NCBI GenBank assembly: GCA_944322095.1
Contig: CALUNU010000008.1
Span: 1-64,000, forward strand
Direction: 5' to 3'
Length of the DNA stretch: 64,000 nucleotides
Source: an uncultured Alloprevotella sp.
GTDB taxonomy: Bacteria; Bacteroidota; Bacteroidia; Bacteroidales; Bacteroidaceae
Part shown: piece after piece, positions 35,209 to 42,543 of the stretch
Layout of the letters: each line of letters opens with the position of its first letter
How positions within the stretch are numbered: position 1 is the first letter of the stretch
The notes under the pieces: generated by a model
What the model was told of the DNA's origin: nothing
What the model saw: only the letters and a program-made list of their open reading frames with translations
Databases searched by the model: none
Program-made: the position numbers and the translations under genes

Positions 35209-36762
35209 TCAGGCGAGGGTGGCGAGGTCTTCGCCCCGGTAGGGTGGCGGCAGCGGGCGGCCGTCCACCAGCACGTGGGGGGTGGCCATGAGCCCGTTGG
35301 CCAGGCTCCACGCACGGTGGCGATCGAGCTCGGCTTCGACCTCGGCCGTATGGCTCTCTTCGGGGCCGATGCCGTCGAGCAGGGCCGGGTCGTGCGTGGC
35401 GTACCAGCGGTCGAGGAGCTCCCACGCGGCGTCGGGGCCGCGGCGGAGATAGGTGGCGACGATGCGGCGGTTGGTTTCGAGCAGCTCGTCGTTGAACGAC
35501 GTCAGGACGTACTGCACCCTCCACTCCCCGCCTTCGGGCAGAGCGTGGAGAGCGGCGTGCAGACGGGCACAGGGATTGCAGTGGGGATTGCTGAAGACGG
35601 TGACGGTGTGGCTGGCACCGGCCGGGCCGAAGAACAGGGTGGAGGCTTCGGCCACGGAGACGGCCGGGCGCGGGGCGAGCAGCGCAAGGAACACCTCCTT
35701 GCGGCGTTTCAGCGCAGCGTGGGCCCACTTCCATTTCGAAGCCTCGCGGGCCCGGTCGTAAAGATCGGTCAGAAGGTGGACGGCCAGGCCGGCTGCCCCG
35801 CAGGCGGCGAGCAGCAACGCCAGGCCGGCCCAACCCGGGAAAGGCAGGGCAAACGAGCCCATGACAGCGTGCAGGGCAAAGAGCAGCCACAGGACGGCCA
35901 TGACCGCCAGGCAGAGGCCGCACCAGCGGCGGGCGCGGAGGCGCTGATAGCCAATGCTCCACAGCGTGTAGGGCAGCGAGGCGGCCGCCGTGACGGCCGT
36001 CCAGAAGAGCTGCGAGGGACAGAACAGGGCGACGGCGGCGCTGACGCTGAAATAGGCCAGACCCACTTCGCTCCATCCGTAGCGGCCGAAGAGGCGGGCA
36101 CCGGCCGTGCGGGCCACGGCGTTGCACCCGTCGCTGCCCGTGAGGCGGCAGATGCGGTCGGCCACGCCGTTGCTTACGTGCAGCTGTCGGAGCAGCAACA
36201 GCCACGACAGCGCCAGCCCGATGGCCGAGAGAGCCACGACGCCCGCCCGCAGGGCAAGCGATGCCGGCGGCAACTGCGCCGCAGGCAGGAAACCGCCCGC
36301 ACAGCACACGAGCAGGCACAGCGCCAGCCCCATGCGTTCGGCCCGGCGAATGCGTTCCTCGCGGCGGTGGAGGGCGTAGCCCGGCTCGCCGCTGCGGGCG
36401 TCGGGACGGGCCGTGAGCACGACGCCCGACCACGCAGACACGAACGCCTCGCGGCTGAGCGTGTGGCGGCCGTCGGCGCGTTCGATGACGACGGTTGCAT
36501 CGTCGACGGAGTGCACTACGGCGAGGTCGTCCTCCACCTGAGCCATGAAGGGGACGGGCAGGCGGCTGAGGGCAGCCTTGTCGTCGAGACGGAGGGCGTC
36601 GGAGGGCACGCCGTAGGACGCCAGCAGCCGGCGGATGCCGAACAGGGTGTACTTGTAGGGATGGCTTTCGAAGGCCTCGCGGGTGAACGCCCGGGTGTGG
36701 GGAACGCCGAGGGCGGCCAAGTAAACTTGGAAGAGGTTGTCGTGTGTCATTCGCAGTGACAT
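35209..36762 (-). CDS. C39-like / VKOR / thioredoxin thiol oxidase
   Basis: This 517-aa inner-membrane protein is predicted to make disulfides in exported proteins. Residues 1-120 resemble a C39 peptidase fold but have no cysteine, so the domain cannot be a cysteine protease. A VKOR domain with several helices (about 140-330) has the loop pair Cys205/Cys213 (spacing 8, as in animal VKOR) and the active CxxC Cys281-Cys284. The C-terminal DsbA/thioredoxin-like domain has Cys395-Cys398 in NPHCNPC. All redox cysteines are intact. This architecture is known in Bacteroidetes. As the first gene of the locus, ahead of three six-cysteine peptides, its likely clients are those peptides. The start could be 36762 or the in-frame ATG at 36750. 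Confidence 0.87.
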   Translation of the reverse strand: MSLRMTHDNLFQVYLAALGVPHTRAFTREAFESHPYKYTLFGIRRLLASYGVPSDALRLDDKAALSRLPVPFMAQVEDDLAVVHSVDDATVVIERADGRHTLSREAFVSAWSGVVLTARPDARSGEPGYALHRREERIRRAERMGLALCLLVCCAGGFLPAAQLPPASLALRAGVVALSAIGLALSWLLLLRQLHVSNGVADRICRLTGSDGCNAVARTAGARLFGRYGWSEVGLAYFSVSAAVALFCPSQLFWTAVTAAASLPYTLWSIGYQRLRARRWCGLCLAVMAVLWLLFALHAVMGSFALPFPGWAGLALLLAACGAAGLAVHLLTDLYDRAREASKWKWAHAALKRRKEVFLALLAPRPAVSVAEASTLFFGPAGASHTVTVFSNPHCNPCARLHAALHALPEGGEWRVQYVLTSFNDELLETNRRIVATYLRRGPDAAWELLDRWYATHDPALLDGIGPEESHTAEVEAELDRHRAWSLANGLMATPHVLVDGRPLPPPYRGEDLATLA

Positions 36763-36832
36763 TAGATGTAAGGTGCAGGCGAGGCTGTGTGAAACGCGTT
36801 TGTTTCGCCTTTTCGCCGTGGTGTTTCATTTG

Positions 36833-36840
36833 CAAATGTA
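36833..36840 (-). promoter_or_regulatory. -7 element (TACATTTG) upstream of the peptide locus
   Basis: The minus strand reads TACATTTG about 70 bases before the VKOR gene. No good TTG lies 19-21 bases further upstream, so activity may need an activator or the match may be incidental. Confidence 0.5.
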
Positions 36841-37236
36841 GAAAAAGAAAGTTACGGTGAGCCAGTAAATATGGATTATTTCGGCCTTTTCTGGGCTTAC
36901 TCGTCGGTTTTTGCAAGAAAAACTGTTTTTTTGTACGATTTTGCAAGACGGAGATGGCAAAACGCAGGGCGTTTTTGGCCGAAAAATGGGTGCTTTCTGT
37001 GGCTTGTGGCGGGGGAGAGGGCCCGGGGCGCGCGGTGATGCGGGCCCGGCCGCCCGGCGGCAGGCGTGGACGGCCGGGCGACGCTGCGGCACCGTCCGGG
37101 GGAGCGTTTGGCGCGGAAATGGCTTCCGCTTCGTTGGGAGGGAGCCTCAATTTTCCAAAAAATTGCGACATCTGTCGGCGGGCGTTTTAGAGCGGACAGG
37201 GAGCTTTTCGAGGCAAAAATGGGACCGTCTGACGGA

Positions 37237-37293
37237 AACATCCCATGGAAATGGCGATCCATGGGATGGATTTTGAGATCGATGGGATGTTTC
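37237..37293 (-). repeat. Diverged copy of the CATCCCATGGA palindrome array
   Basis: The units catcccatgga and tccatgggatgga, with spacers like the cores of copies A and B, recur here on the opposite strand. The flanks (36890-37440) have a similar texture (gggcttttt, gccgaaaaatggg) but cannot be aligned end to end by eye. No credible gene lies between 36763 and 37697. Confidence 0.6.
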
Positions 37294-37475
37294 GGACGAA
37301 CGAAGGCCTTGATTTTTTCGAAAAATGGGCCCAAAATGGGGCTTTTTGGCGGCCTTTTGAGGAGCCTTTGGACGTAAGGCGCACAAAATCAAGAGTATAC
37401 AAAAATCGCCCATATCTGTCCGTCGCGGCGACGGTCAAAATGGGCGGTGCTGTGCGTGTTAAAAAAATCCGACTT

Positions 37476-37706
37476 TGTCAATTGACAATGGACAATGGGG
37501 GCTTTTCAATGGACAATTGATAATTGACAATTGAAAATGGGGAAAGGATGGTTGAAGGTGAATGTAGTGGCGGGGCTGTTGCCCCGAGCGGGTGAGACGC
37601 GATGAATCGCGTCTCTACGTGGCGGACATTGTGCTGCTTTTCCCTACCTTCATTCTCAATTGTCAATTCTTAATTTTCAATTGTCCATTGTCAATTGTCA
37701 ATTGTT
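37476..37706. repeat. AT-rich inverted repeat enclosing a REP-like palindrome
   Basis: Arms at about 37476-37540 and 37651-37706 are made of repeated ttgacaatggacaattga units in opposite orientation. Between them lie the cggggctgttgccccg hairpin (37571-37586) and a palindrome (37594-37615) identical to that at 15454-15475. The layout resembles a small non-coding mobile (MITE-like) element. The right arm runs into the 3' end of the TPR gene and supplies its stop codon. Confidence 0.7.
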
Positions 37707-38624
37707 AGAGAACGTCCCGTCGATGCGGCCTGCGGCTTCGGGGCTGAGGGCGAGGGCCTGCTTGAGGTCGTCGGCCGCGCCGGCGGCGTCGTGGAGCTGC
37801 ATTTTGAGGCGCCCGCGTCGCTCGTAGGCCTCGGCAAAGTCGGGCATGAGGCCGATGGCCTCGTCGTAGAGCGCGAGGGCCAGTTCGTGGCGGTGGGCGG
37901 CGTCGTAGAGACTGCCCAGCAGCAGGACGGCTTCGCGGTGGAAGGGGTTGAGCGCGCGGAGGCGTTCGGCGGTGGTCAGGGCGTCGTAGGTGCTTCCGGC
38001 GGCAGCCAGGGCGCGGGCATGGAGCAGGAGGCACGTTTCGTCGTCGGGAGCGTCGGCGGTGAGCGTCTGCGTGTCGGCCAGCGCCTCGCGGCCCTGGCCC
38101 ATGTCGAGCAGGATTTCGGCGCGCAGGCGGCGGGCGGTGGCATAGTCGGGGCGGGCGGCCAGGGCCTGCGTGAGGGCGGCGATGGCGCCGAAGAGGTTGC
38201 CCGCGGCGCGTTCGGCCAGGGCCAGCACGTAGCGGGTGCGTACCTCGTCGGGGTGGGCGGCCACGAGGGCGTTGGCCACGCTGAGCGCCTCGTCGGGGGC
38301 GCCGGTGCGCGTGAGGCTCTGCGAGAGCAGCAGGGCCACCTCGACGTTGTCGGGCTCGGCCGCGGCCAGGCGCCGCAGCAGGGGCAGGGCGCCGGCGTCG
38401 TCGCCTTGGAGCAGGTGCACCTCGGCCAGATGGCCGGCGGTGGCGAGGTCGTCGTTGAGGCGCAGGGCCTCTTCGAGGCAGGCGGCGGCATGGGGCAGGG
38501 CGCCGGCCCGGCGGGCACGCAGGCCTTCGTCGCGCAGCGTTTCGAAGCGGCGCAGGCGCTGGCGCTGCTCTTTTTCTTCGGGTGTGGGCTCGGGCCCACC
38601 GAAAAGCTTGTTGAGGAATGACAT
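37698..38624 (-). CDS. Tetratricopeptide-repeat protein
   Basis: This 308-aa Ala/Leu-rich protein is composed of about seven TPR units. Recognisable cores include LEEALRLNDDLATAGHLAEVHL, LAAAEPDNVEVALLL and LYDEAIGLMPDFAEAYERRG (quoted in parts). There is no signal peptide, so it is probably cytoplasmic and a scaffold for protein contacts. The last few codons and the stop lie within an AT-rich inverted repeat, so the natural C-terminus may have been altered. It lies 124 bases downstream of fabI. Confidence 0.8.
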   Translation of the reverse strand: MSFLNKLFGGPEPTPEEKEQRQRLRRFETLRDEGLRARRAGALPHAAACLEEALRLNDDLATAGHLAEVHLLQGDDAGALPLLRRLAAAEPDNVEVALLLSQSLTRTGAPDEALSVANALVAAHPDEVRTRYVLALAERAAGNLFGAIAALTQALAARPDYATARRLRAEILLDMGQGREALADTQTLTADAPDDETCLLLHARALAAAGSTYDALTTAERLRALNPFHREAVLLLGSLYDAAHRHELALALYDEAIGLMPDFAEAYERRGRLKMQLHDAAGAADDLKQALALSPEAAGRIDGTFSNN

Positions 38625-38748
38625 AAGGCAATGGTTTTGGCGAGCCGTCGCGACGGGCGCCCCCTTGATGCACCATGTGCCGGCGTCTGCCGGGTGGGCA
38701 GCGTCGGCACATGGGTGGGAGGGCTGTGGCGCTGGACGGCGCGTGGGG

Positions 38749-39606
38749 TTATCCGTAGATGATGTTTCCGTTCTCGTCCTCGTAGGGCTTCATGTCTTTG
38801 CTGTACTGGTTCATGGCGCGCAGGCTCATGCCCATGCTCGAGAAGCCGCCGTCGTGGAAAAGGTTCTGCATGGTGACCTTGCGCGTGAGGTCGGAGAACA
38901 TCACGACGCAATAGTCGGCACACTCGTCGGCTGTGGCGTTGCCCAGGGGGCTCATCTTGTTGGCAAAGTCCATGAGGTGTTCCATCTCCTTGATGCCGTT
39001 GCCGGCCGTCGTGGGCGTGGGCGACTGCGAAATGGTGTTGATGCGCACGTGGTGCTCTCGGCCATAGATGTAGCCAAAGCTGCGGGCGATGCTTTCGAGC
39101 AGGCTCTTGGCGTCGGCCATGTCGTTATAGCCGAAGAAGGTGCGCTGGGCAGCCACGTAGGTGAGGGCCACGACGCTGCCGTAGTCGGCAATGGCGCCAA
39201 GGCGCTTGGCCACCTGCAACATCTTGTGGAACGAGACGGCCGAGATGTCGAGCGTTTTGGAGAGCATGCCGTAGTCGAGGTTGTCGTAGGTGCGGCGCTT
39301 GCGCACGTTGGGGCTCATGCCGATGGAGTGGAGCAGGAAGTCGACGGGGCCGCCGAGCTTTTCCATCGACTCGGTGAAGACGCGTTCGAGATCGTCGACG
39401 CTGGTGGCGTCGGCAGGGATGATGGGGGCGTTGAGCTGGCGGCCGAGCTCGTCGAGCTGGCCCATGCGCAGGGCCATGGGCGTGTTGCTCAGGGTGATGA
39501 CGGCCCCTTCTTCAACGGCCTTGACGGCCACTTTCCAAGCAATGGACTGTTCGTTGAGAGCGCCGAAGATGATGCCGCGCTTCCCTTGTAGTAAATTGTG
39601 CGTCAT
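38749..39606 (-). CDS. fabI: Enoyl-[acyl-carrier-protein] reductase (NADH), FabI
   Basis: This 285-aa short-chain dehydrogenase-fold enzyme carries out the last reduction of fatty-acid elongation. The cofactor site is KRGIIFGALNEQSIAWKVA; the catalytic pair is Tyr in FFGYNDMADAK with Lys six residues on (Y-x6-K, the FabI spacing). The substrate loop is SQSPTPTTAGNGI. Length is slightly above E. coli FabI because of a C-terminal tail (YEDENGNIIYG) typical of Bacteroidetes. Start 39606 was chosen from the domain start and the promoter at 39634-39665, which excludes the longer upstream frame. Confidence 0.95.
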   Translation of the reverse strand: MTHNLLQGKRGIIFGALNEQSIAWKVAVKAVEEGAVITLSNTPMALRMGQLDELGRQLNAPIIPADATSVDDLERVFTESMEKLGGPVDFLLHSIGMSPNVRKRRTYDNLDYGMLSKTLDISAVSFHKMLQVAKRLGAIADYGSVVALTYVAAQRTFFGYNDMADAKSLLESIARSFGYIYGREHHVRINTISQSPTPTTAGNGIKEMEHLMDFANKMSPLGNATADECADYCVVMFSDLTRKVTMQNLFHDGGFSSMGMSLRAMNQYSKDMKPYEDENGNIIYG

Positions 39607-39633
39607 GAGATGTTTTGAATTTGGATTGCGGCA

Positions 39634-39665
39634 CAAAAGTACAAACTCTGTGCAAGACGGACAAA
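39634..39665 (-). promoter_or_regulatory. Promoter of fabI
   Basis: On the minus strand, TTTG (39662-39665), 20 bases, TACTTTTG (39634-39641): a perfect match to the Bacteroidetes consensus, 28 bases before the fabI start. It overlaps the end of the DMT transporter intergenic gap. Confidence 0.88.
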
Positions 39666-39683
39666 CGTTTTGTTGAAAAAACG

Positions 39684-40637
39684 TTATTTGCGGGGCGAAG
39701 GAGGTGCGTTTTCGCCCGATGGGGCCGGGGGAGCGCCGTTGGCGGGGGCGGCCTCGGACGAGGTGCGGCGGCCGCGCGTGAAGATGATGATGACCACGGC
39801 GGGGATGATGAGCAGCACGCCGAGCAGGACGTTGAGCGTGAGGGGCTCGCCCAGCAGCAGGCAGCCCAAGGCCACGGCCGTGAGGGGTTCGAGCGCGCCG
39901 AGCACGGCCGTCATGGTGGAGCCGATGCGCTTGACGGCACCGACGACGGCCAGATTGGTGACAACCGTGCAGACGAGGGCCAGCAGGAAGAGGTTGAGGG
40001 CGGCGTCGGCCGTGGGGACGGGGCACAGGCGGTTCTGGCGCAGGGCTTCGGCGGCGAAGATGAGGGCGCCGAGAGCCATGACGTAGAACGTGAGGCGCAG
40101 CGAGTCCATGCCGCGCAGGCGCGAGCGGTTGACGCGGATGATGTAGAGCGCGTAGCACACGGCCGAGATGAGCACGATGACGACGCCGCGCAGCCCGGCG
40201 TGGGCGCCGTCGGGCTGCCACGAGAGCACGCCCACGCCCACGGCAGCCATGAGGGCGGCCAGGAGGGTGCTGAGCTTGCGGGCTTCGTGGTAGAAGACAA
40301 TCATGAGGAGCGCCGTGACGACGGGGTACATGAAATGGATGGTCGTGGCCACGCCCGTCGTCATGTAGTTGTAGCCGTCGAGCAGGAAAAGGGCCGAGCC
40401 GTCGGAGATGAAGGCCACGTAGAGAAGCGAGACGAGTTCGCCGCGCGTCACGCGGAAGCTCTTGCGCAGCAGGAGCATGACGAGGCCCAGGAGCAGGGCG
40501 GCCGTGGCGAAGCGGTAGAAAAGGATGGAGGGGTCGGGCAGGCCGGCGCTGCGCACGGGGACTGTAAACGTGGGGATGAAGCCGTAGCACACGGCGGCCA
40601 GCAGGCCGAGAAGGGTGCCCTTGACATATCGGTGCAT
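39684..40637 (-). CDS. EamA/DMT-family transporter
   Basis: This 317-aa membrane protein has about ten hydrophobic helices arranged as two EamA repeats. The second repeat carries the signature VLGALEPLTAVALGCLLLGEPL, typical of drug/metabolite exporters. It probably moves a small metabolite across the inner membrane; the substrate cannot be inferred. The C-terminus is a short Pro/Ala-rich polar tail. It lies upstream of fabI but, given the fabI promoter, is likely a separate unit. Confidence 0.88.
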   Translation of the reverse strand: MHRYVKGTLLGLLAAVCYGFIPTFTVPVRSAGLPDPSILFYRFATAALLLGLVMLLLRKSFRVTRGELVSLLYVAFISDGSALFLLDGYNYMTTGVATTIHFMYPVVTALLMIVFYHEARKLSTLLAALMAAVGVGVLSWQPDGAHAGLRGVVIVLISAVCYALYIIRVNRSRLRGMDSLRLTFYVMALGALIFAAEALRQNRLCPVPTADAALNLFLLALVCTVVTNLAVVGAVKRIGSTMTAVLGALEPLTAVALGCLLLGEPLTLNVLLGVLLIIPAVVIIIFTRGRRTSSEAAPANGAPPAPSGENAPPSPRK

Positions 40638-40703
40638 GGATGGTGAGGGTGTTTTGGGGGGAGGGGTGAGACGTGGACGGGCCGGTGCCGGCGGGCGGGC
40701 CCA

Positions 40704-40750
40704 AGAAAAGCGGGCATCCGTCCGCCACGGGGGAGGACAGGATGCCCGCT
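40704..40750 (-). terminator. Terminator of the GH109-type gene
   Basis: An 11-bp perfect outer stem (40709-40719 with 40740-40750) is followed on the minus strand by TTTTCTT. It lies 23 bases after the stop of the gene ending at 40774. Confidence 0.85.
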
Positions 40751-40773
40751 CGATGAGGGAGCCGGGCCGGCTG

Positions 40774-42339
40774 TTATTTCTTGGCAGCCTTGGCTTTCTT
40801 CTTGTCGTACTTCTTCCAGGCCTTTTCGGCGCCTTTCTTCAGCTTTTCGGTGAAGGCTTTGGCCTTGGCTTCGGCAGCAGCTTCGTCCTCGGGCGAGGCA
40901 AAGGCGTGCTTGTAGCCCTTGACGTCGTTCCAGTGGCCGCGGGTGAAGTCGGGGAAGGCCACGGGAGCGCAGCCGTTGTCCATCGAGAGCGAGCCGAGCT
41001 CGGCCAGGCTGCACCACTCGGCCAGGTCGTAAACGTCCATGTCGAGGGGCAGACCGTTTTGCAGGCAGTAGACGAGGCGGGCGTCCATGATGAAGTCCAT
41101 GCCGCCGTGGCCGCCCACTTCCTTGGCCATTTCGCCATACTTTTTCAGGATGGGGTGCTGATACTGGGCTTCGAGTGCTTTCTTTTCAGCCTCGGGCATG
41201 AAGCCGTGGGCGCTGAGGTTGTCGACCTGGGGCTGGTGGCCGGTGGCTTTCAGCTGGCTGGCGTCGACGGCATAGCCCTCGACGGGATATTTGTTGGCAA
41301 AGCCCTTGGTGCCCGTGAGCTGGTAGAGGCGGTTGTAGGGCTGCGGGTTCATCACGTTGTGCTGGATCTCGATGACCTTGCCGTTCTCGGTGCGGATGAG
41401 GGTGGTGGTGTGGTCGCCGTTGCGGAAGTCGCGGTCTTCGCCGGTGGCGCGCTTCACGAGTTCCTTGCCGTGTACGCTCTTGGTATCCATGGCGACGAGG
41501 GTGGTCATGCGGTCGCCGCGGTGGATGTTGAGCGCCTGGGCAACGGGGCCGAGACCGTGGGTGGCATAGACGTCGCCGCGGTTTTCCATGTTGTAGCGCA
41601 GGCGCCAGCCGAGCTTGTCGTCCTTACCGTTCTTCCAATAGTAGGGCCAGAAGTCGTCGAGGTTGTGGATGTAGGCGCCCTGGGCGCGTATGATTTCGCC
41701 GAAAACGCCGTGCTGGGCCATGTTGAGCGTGTTCATCTCGAACCAGTCGTAGCAGCAGTTTTCGAGAATCATGCAGTGCTTGCGGGTTTTCTCGCTCAGG
41801 TTGATGAGTTCCCAGCACTGCTCGAGGTTCATGGCCGAAGGCACCTCAATGGCCGTGTGCTTGCCGTTTTCAAGGGCACACTTGGCCACGGGGAAATGGT
41901 GGTCCCAGTCGGTGGCCACGTAAACGAGGTCGATGTCGTCGCGCTTGCAGAGCTCTTCGTATCCCTTGGCGCCGGAGTAGATGTCGGCGGGCGGAAGGCC
42001 TGCCTTGCGCAGGAACTTCTGGCAGGCTTCGGCGCGGGCTTCCTCATAGTCGCAGAGGGCTACAATCTGCACGCCGGGGATGTAGGTGAAACGCTCGACG
42101 GCTCCGGGGCCACGCATGCCAAGGCCCACAAAGGCCACGCGCACGGCTTCGAGTTTGGGGGCCGTCAGACCGAGCACGTGCTCCTGCCCGGCGGGACGCG
42201 TGGGCGTGTCGACTACGATGGTTCCTTTGTCCCAGTGCCACTTGGTGGACGGGGAGAGCGACTGGGCCTGTCCTTGCAGACCGCCCAAGGCCAGCAGCGC
42301 TGTGAGCGCACAGGCCAGCATGCTGTTCAGCTTTTTCAT
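40774..42339 (-). CDS. Exported Gfo/Idh/MocA-fold protein, GH109-type (alpha-N-acetylgalactosaminidase-like)
   Basis: This 521-aa protein has a signal peptide (residues 1-25, LALGGLQGQAQ). The NAD-binding Rossmann domain begins VRVAFVGLGMRGPGAVERF and continues with VALCD and YVATDWDHH. The C-terminal substrate domain contains ENCCYDWFEMNTLNM, GEIIRAQGAYIHNL and GGHGGMDF. These match the GH109 branch, in which NAD is a catalytic cofactor and alpha-GalNAc is removed from mucin-type or blood-group A glycans. The C-terminal 40 residues form an unusual Lys/Ala/Glu-rich tail. It is transcribed alone, with a -7 element at 42417-42424 and a terminator at 40704-40750. The family is well supported; the exact sugar is less certain. 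Confidence 0.85.
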   Translation of the reverse strand: MKKLNSMLACALTALLALGGLQGQAQSLSPSTKWHWDKGTIVVDTPTRPAGQEHVLGLTAPKLEAVRVAFVGLGMRGPGAVERFTYIPGVQIVALCDYEEARAEACQKFLRKAGLPPADIYSGAKGYEELCKRDDIDLVYVATDWDHHFPVAKCALENGKHTAIEVPSAMNLEQCWELINLSEKTRKHCMILENCCYDWFEMNTLNMAQHGVFGEIIRAQGAYIHNLDDFWPYYWKNGKDDKLGWRLRYNMENRGDVYATHGLGPVAQALNIHRGDRMTTLVAMDTKSVHGKELVKRATGEDRDFRNGDHTTTLIRTENGKVIEIQHNVMNPQPYNRLYQLTGTKGFANKYPVEGYAVDASQLKATGHQPQVDNLSAHGFMPEAEKKALEAQYQHPILKKYGEMAKEVGGHGGMDFIMDARLVYCLQNGLPLDMDVYDLAEWCSLAELGSLSMDNGCAPVAFPDFTRGHWNDVKGYKHAFASPEDEAAAEAKAKAFTEKLKKGAEKAWKKYDKKKAKAAKK

Positions 42340-42416
42340 ACTTTTGATTAGGGTATTAGTGATGATTAAACGGATGTTTTTGTAAAGACTTTGCGTCTCA
42401 ATGATGTTTTATGCGG

Positions 42417-42424
42417 CAAAGTTA
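42417..42424 (-). promoter_or_regulatory. -7 element (TAACTTTG) of the GH109-type gene
   Basis: The minus strand reads TAACTTTG 78 bases before the start codon; no clear TTG at the expected distance. Confidence 0.55.
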
Positions 42425-42489
42425 CGGTTTTCATGGCTTTATGGCGCCTTTTAAAGGTTTTTTTCGACGCGGAAATGGCTCATGGCCAT

Positions 42490-42522
42490 AAAAAAGCCGC
42501 CGCACGACGGGTGTGCGGCGGC
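42490..42522 (-). terminator. Terminator of the exported TPR gene
   Basis: A 10-bp perfect stem (42496-42505 with 42513-42522) is followed on the minus strand by six T residues. It is 22 bases past the stop of the gene ending at 42544. Confidence 0.9.
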
Positions 42523-42543
42523 TTGTGGGATGTGGAGCGGGGC

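Noticed and set aside
35209..36762. The C39-like domain of the VKOR protein as a second leader peptidase
   Set aside because: No cysteine is present in its first 140 residues, so the catalytic nucleophile is missing; only the ABC exporter has an intact C39 triad.
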